DNA of 33,635 nucleotides from JANQKX01 sp039028695 (GTDB lineage Bacteria > Pseudomonadota > Alphaproteobacteria > Kiloniellales > Kiloniellaceae): positions 1 through 33,635 of the forward strand of contig JBCCHN010000047.1 of the NCBI GenBank assembly GCA_039028695.1, in the 5' to 3' direction. Of the stretch, positions 21,947 to 29,829 are shown piece by piece. The notes beneath the pieces are model-generated. The model made no database searches. It was not told where the DNA came from and worked only from the letters and a program-made list of their open reading frames with translations. The position numbers and the translations under genes were made by a program. Each line of letters opens with the position of its first letter. The first letter of the stretch is position 1.

Positions 21947-22948
21947 ATGGCTGCATTGGCGAACGATTGGCACCGCTGCAAAATCGATAAGAAGCTCCTG
22001 AAATCCTTGTCCAAACGGACCGATAAGCCGGCCCTGCTTTGGTTTGGGGCTTATTTCAGCCTGGTCATTGCCCTGGGCATCGCCGTGGTCTTGACCTGGA
22101 ACACTCCTTGGGTCTGGCCAGTGTTGCTGCTCTATAGCTTGGTTTGGGGGGCGGCGGCCTCCGGATCCCACGAGACCTGCCACGGCACGCCCTTTCGAAG
22201 CCGTTGGCTCAATGAAACATCTCTTTGGGCTTTTTGCTGGATGGTGCAGATGGAGCCTGTATGGGTGCGCTGGGGGCATGCCGGACACCACAGCTTCACC
22301 CATCACGACGTGGGCGACACGGAGCTGTCCGAGCCCAATCCTGTCGGCTGGGGCCGATTTTTCATGGTGGGCACGGGTCTGGCTGGCCACATCAACTATA
22401 CCAAGACATTGATCGCTCACGCCTTTGGCCGCTTTACGCCGGACATACGCGCAGTGATCCCGGAGAGTGAAATTCCCAAAGCAATCCGAAATTCCCGGAT
22501 CATCGTGGCCAGCTATATCGCCATCGTGATGTGGGCCCTTTTGGCGCAAAGCTGGCTGCCCGTCGCCTTGCTGGTTGCACCTCGCCTCATCGGCGGGCCG
22601 GTGATCGGCTTTTTACATCTGACCCAGCACACGGGCCTGCAGATGAATATCTTCGATCATCGATTTTCGACCCGCAGCTTCACGGCCAGTCCCATCACCC
22701 GCTTTTTCTATTTCAATATGAACAATCACATTGAGCATCACATGTTTCCCATGGTGCCGTTTTATAATCTGCCCAAACTGGCTGCTGCCCTGAAAGACCA
22801 GATGCCGGAGCCCTGCGATGGCTTGCTGGGCGTCTATCGAGAGGTCTTTGGCGCCGTCGCCCGGCAATACCGCGAACCCGGCTATTTCATCAAAAAGAAT
22901 GTGCCGGGCGCGGAAATGCCATCACCTGTAGAGGTCGCGGCGGAATAA
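21947..22948 (+). CDS. Membrane di-iron fatty-acid desaturase/hydroxylase family protein
   Basis: The 333-residue protein has the three histidine boxes of membrane desaturases and hydroxylases: HETCH (75-79), HAGHH (111-115) and HIEHH (261-265), in the correct order and spacing. Hydrophobic stretches at about 33-52, 55-72, 185-215 and 216-230 fit four membrane passes with the boxes on the cytosolic side. The expected activity is O2-dependent desaturation or hydroxylation of a lipid or other hydrophobic substrate; the exact substrate is not visible. GGGAGG lies 5 bases before the ATG. It is controlled, by inference, by the divergent LysR protein. Placement between two amine-catabolism blocks makes a non-lipid substrate conceivable but unproven. 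Confidence 0.87.
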   Translation: MAALANDWHRCKIDKKLLKSLSKRTDKPALLWFGAYFSLVIALGIAVVLTWNTPWVWPVLLLYSLVWGAAASGSHETCHGTPFRSRWLNETSLWAFCWMVQMEPVWVRWGHAGHHSFTHHDVGDTELSEPNPVGWGRFFMVGTGLAGHINYTKTLIAHAFGRFTPDIRAVIPESEIPKAIRNSRIIVASYIAIVMWALLAQSWLPVALLVAPRLIGGPVIGFLHLTQHTGLQMNIFDHRFSTRSFTASPITRFFYFNMNNHIEHHMFPMVPFYNLPKLAAALKDQMPEPCDGLLGVYREVFGAVARQYREPGYFIKKNVPGAEMPSPVEVAAE

Positions 22949-22989
22949 TTTTCGGGTCCGGATTAACGGCTTCACGCCTCTACGCTAAC

Positions 22990-23041
22990 AATTGTCCCCT
23001 TCCAGTCTTGGGTGTAGGCTGAGCAAATTCACGGGACAATT
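22990..23041. promoter_or_regulatory. putA promoter region with 9-bp inverted repeat
   Basis: AATTGTCCC (22990-22998) and GGGACAATT (23033-23041) are perfect inverted 9-mers. The left arm overlaps a possible -35 box TTGTCC (22992-22997), which has TAGGCT 17 bases downstream (23015-23020). The right arm would lie just past the transcription start, an arrangement that suits a repressor. Confidence 0.45.
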
Positions 23042-23046
23042 TTGTT

Positions 23047-23061
23047 GAGCGATCATCGCTC
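23047..23061. promoter_or_regulatory. 15-bp perfect palindrome just upstream of putA
   Basis: GAGCGAT-c-ATCGCTC is a perfect 7-1-7 palindrome that ends 29 bases before the putA ATG. The one-base centre argues against an RNA hairpin and for a protein-binding site in DNA. Confidence 0.45.
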
Positions 23062-23090
23062 GATCACGGCGTGGAGGCGCTATCAAAATC

Positions 23091-26000
23091 ATGTTGGATG
23101 CCATCCGGGACTCCATGCGGGCCGGGGTGCTGGCCGATGAGCAAGAACTGGTAGCCGAACTGGCGGAGCAATGCGGCCTGACGACCGATCAGCGACGGAC
23201 CATCTCCGCCAAGGCCGCAGACCTTGTGCAGCAAGTGCGAGATACGGGATCCATCGGCATGATGGAGTCCTTTCTGGCCGAGTACGGCCTGTCGACCAAA
23301 GAGGGCGTAGCCCTTATGTGCTTGGCCGAGGCCATGCTGCGGGTTCCCGACAGTCACACGGTCGACGCCCTGATCAAGGACAAGATCACGCCCCACAACT
23401 GGGATTCCCACATCGGCGATTCAGGATCCATCCTCGTGAATGCCACCACCTGGGCCCTGTTGATCACAGGCCAAGTCCTGGAGGAAGACACCGAGGGTAT
23501 TCCCGGCATCCTGCGCGGGCTGGTCCGCAAGATGGGCGAGCCGGTGATCCGCACGGCGGTGGGTCAGGCCATGGAGGAGATGGGCTCCCAGTTCGTGCTG
23601 GGCCGCACCATCGACGAGGCCATCAAGCGGGGCCAGAAAATGGTCGCCAAGGGCTACACCTATTCCTACGACATGCTGGGCGAGGCGGCCCGCACAGAAG
23701 CCGACGCCCTGTCCTACTACGATGGCTATGCGCGGGCGATTGCCGCCATCGCCGGCCATGCAACGGCGGCGGATATCCGCGACAACCCGGGCATCTCGGT
23801 TAAGCTTTCTGCGCTTCACCCCCGCTACGAGGTAGGTCAGAGAGAGACCATGTTGCCGGTCTTGACCCAGCGTCTCTTGGAGCTGTGCCAAGCCGCAAAA
23901 ACGGCGAACATCGGCCTGAATATTGATGCGGAGGAAGCCGACCGGCTGGACCCCTCCCTTGACGTTATCGAAGGAGCCCTGTCAGACCAATCTCTCTCTG
24001 GGTGGGAGGGCTTTGGCATTGTCGTCCAGGCCTATGGCCGGCGGGCCAGCCAAAGCTTGGACTGGCTCTATGCGCTAGCACAAAAGCTTGACCGCAAGAT
24101 CATGATCCGCCTGGTTAAGGGGGCCTATTGGGATACGGAGATCAAGCGGGCCCAGGTAATGGGGCTAGAGGGCTATCCGGTCTTCACCCGCAAGGCCCAC
24201 ACCGACGTGAGTTATCTGGCCTGTGCTCGCAAGCTGTTCGACATGACGGATCGGGTCTATCCCCAGTTCGCCACCCATAATGCCCATTCGGTGGCCGCCA
24301 TATTGGAAATGTCCGCTGGGGACCTATCCTGTTTTGAGTTTCAGCGCCTGCACGGCATGGGCGAGGCCCTGCACGACGCGGTCATGGCGGAGGCCAAATC
24401 CCACTGCCGGATCTATGCACCCGTGGGCGCCCACCGAGATCTGCTGGCCTACCTGGTGCGCCGCCTCTTGGAAAACGGGGCAAACAGTTCCTTCGTCAAT
24501 CAGATTGTCGATACCTCGGTGTCCCTGGAGACTATCGCCAAAGACCCCATAGATGCCGCGGCGGAATTGACCTTCGCGCCCAACAGCCGAATTCCTGCCC
24601 CGCTGGATATCTTCGCGCCACGCCGCAATTCCTTGGGCTGGGATTTGACCAACCCCGACAGTCTGGAAAAAATCGAAGCGGGTCGGAGCGCCTTTGCGAC
24701 GCCCCATCAATGGGTTGCAGCACCCTTGACAGCTGCACCAGGACAAGGGGCCGTGCGCCCGGTCCTGAACCCGGCCCATCCCGACGAGGTGGTGGGTGAG
24801 GTCCAGGAAACCGATGCGGCCCAGGCCCAAGCCGCAATCGCTTTGGCTGAGGCAGCCCAGCCCGCTTGGGAGGCGCGTGGGCCGTCCGAGCGGGGCGCTT
24901 TGTTGCGGCGCATCGCCGATCTTTATGAGGAAAATACCTTCGAATTTTTGGCCCTGGCCACCCGGGAGGCCGGCAAGTCCTTGTTGGACGGGGTGGCGGA
25001 AATTCGTGAAGCCGTCGACTTCCTGCGCTTTTATGCGGGAGAGGCGGAAAAAACCGCGCCGGATTCCCAAGCCCGCGGGGTGATCATCTGCATTTCCCCC
25101 TGGAACTTTCCCCTGGCCATTTTTTCCGGGCAAATCGCCGCGGCCCTGGTGATGGGCAATGCGGTGGTCGCCAAGCCGGCCGAGCAAACGCCGCTGATCG
25201 CCCACAAGGCGGTGAGCCTGATGCACAAGGCCGGCGTGCCTCAAGATATCATCCAGCTCTTGCCCGGCGACGGCCCCAGCGTGGGCGGACCCCTGGTGGC
25301 GGACCCGCGGATCGGCGGGGTCTGCTTCACAGGCTCCACCCAGGTCGCGAAACTGATCGACCGGCAGCTCGCCGAGACCGCGCCTCAGGCTATGCTAATC
25401 GCCGAGACCGGCGGCATGAATGCCATGATCGTGGATTCCACCGCCCTATTGGAACAGGCCGTGCGGGATATCGTACGGGCCGCCTTTCAAAGCGCCGGAC
25501 AACGCTGCTCGGCGCTTCGAGTTCTCTATGTGCAAAAGGACGTGGAAGGCGAGCTAATGGAGATGCTCACAGGCGCCATGGAGGCTCTTCAGGTGGGCGA
25601 TCCTTGGCATCTCTCCACCGACGTGGGACCCGTCATTGACGGGGAGGCGCGGGCCAATATCCTGGGCTACTGCGCCCAAATGGAAAAACAGGGTCGGCTG
25701 ATCAAGGCGCTGGCGGCCCCGGCCGAGGGTCTTTTTGTGCCGCCGACCGCCCTTCGCGTCACTGGTATAGAGGAAATGGCGGAGGAAATTTTCGGCCCCG
25801 TCTTGCATGTCACCACCTTCGAAGGGGATCACATCGACGAGGTGGTCGCAGCCGTTAACGCCAAAGGCTATGGCTTAACTTTCGGCCTGCACACCCGCAT
25901 CGACAGCCGGGTGCAACACATTGTGGATGCGGTCCACGCCGGCAATCTCTATGTCAATCGGGACCAGATCGGGGCCGTGGTAGGCTCCCAGCCCTTTGGC

Positions 26001-26702
26001 GGAGAAGGCCTGTCCGGCACCGGGCCCAAGGCGGGTGGGCCCTATTACGCTCCCAGGTTCCGACAGCAATACCAAGCCGTTGACACGAGGGAAACAGTGG
26101 CACCGGAGATAGCGGCTGACGGGCTGCAAGACGCAATAGCGCGCCTCGACAAGATAAAAGATACCAGCGAGGCGGAACGCATTGCCATCCTGCGGTCCGC
26201 CTTGCGGGGCAAGGCCGCCGGCGCCGTGGCCGCAGCGGCGAGCCTGGATTTTGGGCCTATCGACTTGCCGGGCCCAACGGGCGAATCCAATCAGTTCTTC
26301 CTGCGCCCGCGGGGCACCCTTTTGTGCCTTGGCCCGGACGAGGCCAGCCTGCTCGACCAATGCGTCCAGGCGCTCGCCTGCGGCAACAAAGTCTTGGCGG
26401 TCGCCCCCAACGCGCGGGAAGCCTTGCAGTCCATCCGCTTTTCTGGCTTGCCCCTGGTGATGCTTGATGGCCAATTAGGCGCTACCGGTCTGGCCGATCT
26501 ATCGGTTCAAGGGCTCGCATACAGGGGCGCAGCGGCCAGAATTGCGGAGCTGCGTGCCGCTTGCGCGGCCAAGGACGGCCCCATTATCCCGATTATAACC
26601 GAGGCCATCTCGCCGATCGCCTACTGCAGCGAACGCTCGATCTGTATCGATATTACCGCGGCTGGCGGAAATGCGACTCTTTTGAGTTCGGCTGAAGGAT
26701 AG
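23091..26702 (+). CDS. putA: Bifunctional proline dehydrogenase / glutamate-semialdehyde dehydrogenase PutA
   Basis: This 1203-residue PutA oxidises proline to glutamate in two channelled steps. There is no N-terminal ribbon-helix-helix DNA-binding domain, so it should not be a self-repressor. The FAD barrel of proline dehydrogenase spans about 120-470, with GAYWDTEIKRAQ near 344, YPQFATHNAHS near 400 and FEFQRLHGMGE near 418. The aldehyde dehydrogenase domain spans about 550-1000, with FTGSTQVAKLID near 745, Glu in AETGGMNAMIV and catalytic Cys806 in SAGQRCSALR. The last 200 residues form the C-terminal ALDH-like accessory domain of long PutA proteins, which matches the length. GGAGG at 23073-23077 is 13 bases from the ATG. 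A second FAD/GcvT gene follows 76 bases later, perhaps in the same operon. Confidence 0.95.
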   Translation: MLDAIRDSMRAGVLADEQELVAELAEQCGLTTDQRRTISAKAADLVQQVRDTGSIGMMESFLAEYGLSTKEGVALMCLAEAMLRVPDSHTVDALIKDKITPHNWDSHIGDSGSILVNATTWALLITGQVLEEDTEGIPGILRGLVRKMGEPVIRTAVGQAMEEMGSQFVLGRTIDEAIKRGQKMVAKGYTYSYDMLGEAARTEADALSYYDGYARAIAAIAGHATAADIRDNPGISVKLSALHPRYEVGQRETMLPVLTQRLLELCQAAKTANIGLNIDAEEADRLDPSLDVIEGALSDQSLSGWEGFGIVVQAYGRRASQSLDWLYALAQKLDRKIMIRLVKGAYWDTEIKRAQVMGLEGYPVFTRKAHTDVSYLACARKLFDMTDRVYPQFATHNAHSVAAILEMSAGDLSCFEFQRLHGMGEALHDAVMAEAKSHCRIYAPVGAHRDLLAYLVRRLLENGANSSFVNQIVDTSVSLETIAKDPIDAAAELTFAPNSRIPAPLDIFAPRRNSLGWDLTNPDSLEKIEAGRSAFATPHQWVAAPLTAAPGQGAVRPVLNPAHPDEVVGEVQETDAAQAQAAIALAEAAQPAWEARGPSERGALLRRIADLYEENTFEFLALATREAGKSLLDGVAEIREAVDFLRFYAGEAEKTAPDSQARGVIICISPWNFPLAIFSGQIAAALVMGNAVVAKPAEQTPLIAHKAVSLMHKAGVPQDIIQLLPGDGPSVGGPLVADPRIGGVCFTGSTQVAKLIDRQLAETAPQAMLIAETGGMNAMIVDSTALLEQAVRDIVRAAFQSAGQRCSALRVLYVQKDVEGELMEMLTGAMEALQVGDPWHLSTDVGPVIDGEARANILGYCAQMEKQGRLIKALAAPAEGLFVPPTALRVTGIEEMAEEIFGPVLHVTTFEGDHIDEVVAAVNAKGYGLTFGLHTRIDSRVQHIVDAVHAGNLYVNRDQIGAVVGSQPFGGEGLSGTGPKAGGPYYAPRFRQQYQAVDTRETVAPEIAADGLQDAIARLDKIKDTSEAERIAILRSALRGKAAGAVAAAASLDFGPIDLPGPTGESNQFFLRPRGTLLCLGPDEASLLDQCVQALACGNKVLAVAPNAREALQSIRFSGLPLVMLDGQLGATGLADLSVQGLAYRGAAARIAELRAACAAKDGPIIPIITEAISPIAYCSERSICIDITAAGGNATLLSSAEG

Positions 26703-26778
26703 TTTTGCCTGTCGGCGCTCCTATATTTCTTTCCAGACAAGCACCGCTGATACGGCGGTTCAAAATAGGAAAGACCTC

Positions 26779-29193
26779 ATGCGCACCCATGCTCAAGCCG
26801 TTGTCATCGGAGGCGGCCTCGTCGGCTGCTCCATCCTCTATCACCTGGCCAAGTTGGGTTGGACCGACGTGGTCCTCTTGGAGCGGGACGAGCTGACCTC
26901 AGGGTCCACTTGGCACGCGGCGGCCGGCATCCACGGGCTGCATGACAACAACAACATCAGCCGCATTCAACATTACACCATGACCCTCTACGAGGATTTG
27001 GAGAGGGAGACGGGCCAAAGCTGCGGCATCTATCAACCAGGCTCCTTGTATTTGGCGCAGACCGAAGAGCGGGAACATCAGCTGCGTCTACAAGAGGCCA
27101 AGGCGAAATTCTACAAGATGAATTTTTTTGAAGTAGACCGGGCCGAAGCGGAACGGCTGCATCCCCTGGTCAACTTCGATGGCATCCGCTGTATCATGTA
27201 CGAGCCGGAGGGGGGCAATGTGGACCCCTCGGGCGTCACCCACGCCTATGCCATCGGCGCGCGCAAAATGGGCGCCGAAATTCATCGCTTCACCCCGGTG
27301 ACCGCCACCACTCAAGAGTCCGACGAGACCTGGGTCGTGGAAACGCCCAAGGGCAATATCCGCACGGAATGGATCGTCAATGCCGCCGGCCTCTGGGGAC
27401 GGGAGGTGGCCGCACTGGCCGGTTTGGAGCTGCCCCTGCTGCCGACAGAGCACCAGTATTTCGTCACCGAAACGATCCCTGAGATCGCCGCCATCGAGCG
27501 GCGCTTGCCCTCGGTCGCGGATCGGGATGGGGAATATTATATGCGCCAAGAAGGCAAGGGTCTTTTGATCGGCGCCTACGAAAAGGACCTGCGCTACTGG
27601 GCGGAAGACGGCACTCCGCCCGATTTCGGCCATGACCTCTTCCCCGACGATCTGGAACGGATTGAAGAAAACATCATGCGGGCCATGGACCGTGTGCCCG
27701 TTGCCGGCACGGCCGGCATCAAACGCGTGATCAACGGGCCGATGATTTGGTCACCGGACTCCAGCGCCCTCTATGGACCTGTCCCCGAAATGAAGGGGTA
27801 CTTTTGCTGTAACGGTATCATTCCCGGCTTCTCGCAATCCGGCGGCTTGGGCCTATTGTCGGCTGAGTGGATCGTCACCGGCGAGCCCCACTTGGACATG
27901 TTCCCCTGGGACATGGCGCGTTTCGGCACCTGGGCCAGCAAGGCCTTCACCAAGGCGCGGGTGGGCGATCAATACTCCAAGCGTTTCGCCATTCACTTTC
28001 CCAATGAGGAAAGGGACGCCGGACGGCCGGTGCGCACCCGTCCGGTTTACGAGCTGCAAAAATCCATGGGCGCGGTCTTTGGCCTCAACTATGGCTGGGA
28101 GCACCCCCTTTGGTATGCCGAGAGCCCGCAAGCTGCTCAGGAAACCAATGGCTTTACCCGGCAAAACTGGTTCGAGCCGGTGGGCGCGGAATGCCGCATG
28201 CTGCGTCAGTCCGCCGGCATCATAGATATTTCCAACTTCGCCAACTACGTGGTCAAGGGACCGGGGGCGGCGGATTGGCTGAACAGCATCTTCGCCAATA
28301 ACATGCCCAAGGCGGTGGGGCGGTCCTGTCTGACACCGCTGATCGGCAAGCGCGGCGGCATTGCCGGCGACTTCACGGTCACCAAGCTGGACGAGGACGA
28401 CTTCATGATTATCGGCTCGGGCATGGCCGAGCGTTATCACCAGCGTTTCTTTAGCGCCATCCCCCTGCCCGAGGGCACGACCTTCGAAAGCAAGACCGAG
28501 GATATTTGCGGTTTTAATGTGGCTGGTCCCAAATCCCGCGACCTTCTGCAGCGCCTGACCAACGAGAGCCTGGATACGGCTGATTTTCCCTTCATGCGCT
28601 CCAAGAAGATAAAACTGGCCGGCGTGGATGTTGTGGCGCTCAGAGTCTCTTTCACCGGCGACCTGGGGTGGGAGCTGCATTGCAGCACCGACGACCAGCT
28701 TCGCCTTTACGAGGCCCTGTTGGAAGCGGGCAAATCGGTGGGAGCCGGCCCCGTCGGCGGGCGGGCCCTTATGTCCATGCGCGTTGAAAAGGGCTATGGC
28801 AGCTGGGGACGGGAGTACTCACCAGAGTACTGGCCGCAAGAAGTGGGCCTGGACCGCTTGATCAAGTTGGATAAGGACTTCTTGAATAAGGAGGCTTATC
28901 TGGCCTTAAAGGACAAGGAACCGAGGGAGAACCTGTCCTTAATTGAAATACTCGAGATCGATAACGCGGACGCCACCGGGGGCGAGCCGGTTTTCCTGCC
29001 CGATGGAACGGCAGTGGGACGGGTGACCTCGGGCACCTACGGCTACCATGTGGAAAAATCCCTGGCGCTCGCTTACTTGAAAAACGTGACCCCGGATACC
29101 GAAGTGGACGTTATGATCTTGGGCCGCCCCCACCGGGGTAAGGTTCTGGCCGAGCCGCCTTTTGATCCGGCCGGCGATCGTTTGAGGGCTTAA
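26779..29193 (+). CDS. Dimethylglycine/sarcosine dehydrogenase-like FAD-GcvT fusion (copy B)
   Basis: This 804-residue paralogue of copy A (15488-17944) has the same domains. The FAD domain carries GGGLVG at 11-16 and His46 in STWHAAA, the expected covalent-FAD position. The GcvT part spans about 425-800, with IIDISNFANYVVKGPG, GGIAGDFTVTKL, FNVAGPKSRDLL and SFTGDLGWELH. The acidic folate-site residue is Asp531, as usual, unlike Glu542 in copy A. After the flavinylation His there is one extra Ala (HAAAG rather than HAAG), followed by a stretch with NNN. A stretch of 23 identical bases is shared with copy A (26860-26882 and 15593-15615). AGGAAAG lies before the ATG. The stop is 7 bases before a CMD-family gene. 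The substrate is a small N-methylated amine of unknown identity. Confidence 0.87.
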   Translation: MRTHAQAVVIGGGLVGCSILYHLAKLGWTDVVLLERDELTSGSTWHAAAGIHGLHDNNNISRIQHYTMTLYEDLERETGQSCGIYQPGSLYLAQTEEREHQLRLQEAKAKFYKMNFFEVDRAEAERLHPLVNFDGIRCIMYEPEGGNVDPSGVTHAYAIGARKMGAEIHRFTPVTATTQESDETWVVETPKGNIRTEWIVNAAGLWGREVAALAGLELPLLPTEHQYFVTETIPEIAAIERRLPSVADRDGEYYMRQEGKGLLIGAYEKDLRYWAEDGTPPDFGHDLFPDDLERIEENIMRAMDRVPVAGTAGIKRVINGPMIWSPDSSALYGPVPEMKGYFCCNGIIPGFSQSGGLGLLSAEWIVTGEPHLDMFPWDMARFGTWASKAFTKARVGDQYSKRFAIHFPNEERDAGRPVRTRPVYELQKSMGAVFGLNYGWEHPLWYAESPQAAQETNGFTRQNWFEPVGAECRMLRQSAGIIDISNFANYVVKGPGAADWLNSIFANNMPKAVGRSCLTPLIGKRGGIAGDFTVTKLDEDDFMIIGSGMAERYHQRFFSAIPLPEGTTFESKTEDICGFNVAGPKSRDLLQRLTNESLDTADFPFMRSKKIKLAGVDVVALRVSFTGDLGWELHCSTDDQLRLYEALLEAGKSVGAGPVGGRALMSMRVEKGYGSWGREYSPEYWPQEVGLDRLIKLDKDFLNKEAYLALKDKEPRENLSLIEILEIDNADATGGEPVFLPDGTAVGRVTSGTYGYHVEKSLALAYLKNVTPDTEVDVMILGRPHRGKVLAEPPFDPAGDRLRA

Positions 29194-29200
29194 GCAAAAG

Positions 29201-29791
29201 ATGACTGATCATTCAAAGCCGATCCCTCGTGCGCCAGAGGACTGGCCACCGTCCCTTAAGCATGTCTTGGACGATATGAAGGGGCGACCGCTCAACGTGC
29301 ACGGCCTCATGGCCCATCACCCGGACCTATTAGCGGCGTGGTGGAATTTCAGGAACCATTCCGTGAACGGCGGTGCCTTGGGAAAAAGGGCCGGCGAGCT
29401 CGTCATCCTAAGGACCGCCGTTCACCTGAGGGCCTGGTACGAATGGGCCTCCCACGTGGAGCGCAGCCTGGCCTGCGGCTTAACCATGGCCGAGATCGAG
29501 GCGGTCAAGGCACCCCAGAAAAAGTCCGATTGGGCGGAGGCGGATCGTCTACTGCTGCTTGCTGTGGATGAGCTGTTCGCAAGCAAGGCCATCGACCCCG
29601 CGACCTTGGCCCAGCTCAACGCCCACTATTCCGTGCCGCAGCTCATGGACATCATGGCGATCCACGGCATGTATGTGATCCTGGGCTGCATGATCAACAC
29701 CTGGGGTTTGGAACTGGATGCCCATGTGCGCGAAAATCTCCCGTCACAGGTGACTCCAGAGGCCTTTGAGGCGGAGTTCCCAAAAGACTGA
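29201..29791 (+). CDS. CMD/AhpD-like fold protein downstream of copy B
   Basis: The 196-residue protein has the CMD/AhpD helical core: LGKRAGELVILRTAVHLRAWYEWASHVERSLACGLTMAEIEAV at about residues 60-105, then HGMYVILGCMINTWGLELD near the end. The conserved Glu/Trp...His pattern in EWASHVERSLACG is present and the CxxC of AhpD is absent, so thiol peroxidase activity is unlikely. It starts 7 bases after the copy B stop, so the two are surely co-transcribed. This is the second CMD-family gene placed next to an N-demethylating enzyme in the window. Its reaction is unknown. Confidence 0.82.
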   Translation: MTDHSKPIPRAPEDWPPSLKHVLDDMKGRPLNVHGLMAHHPDLLAAWWNFRNHSVNGGALGKRAGELVILRTAVHLRAWYEWASHVERSLACGLTMAEIEAVKAPQKKSDWAEADRLLLLAVDELFASKAIDPATLAQLNAHYSVPQLMDIMAIHGMYVILGCMINTWGLELDAHVRENLPSQVTPEAFEAEFPKD

Positions 29792-29829
29792 CGAACAGGT
29801 TCGCCCGCCGCGGAAAACCCCAGCCGGAT

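Noticed and set aside
24324..25244. A 306-codon minus-strand frame inside putA
   Set aside because: It is antisense to conserved PutA motifs; such long shadows are expected at this GC content.
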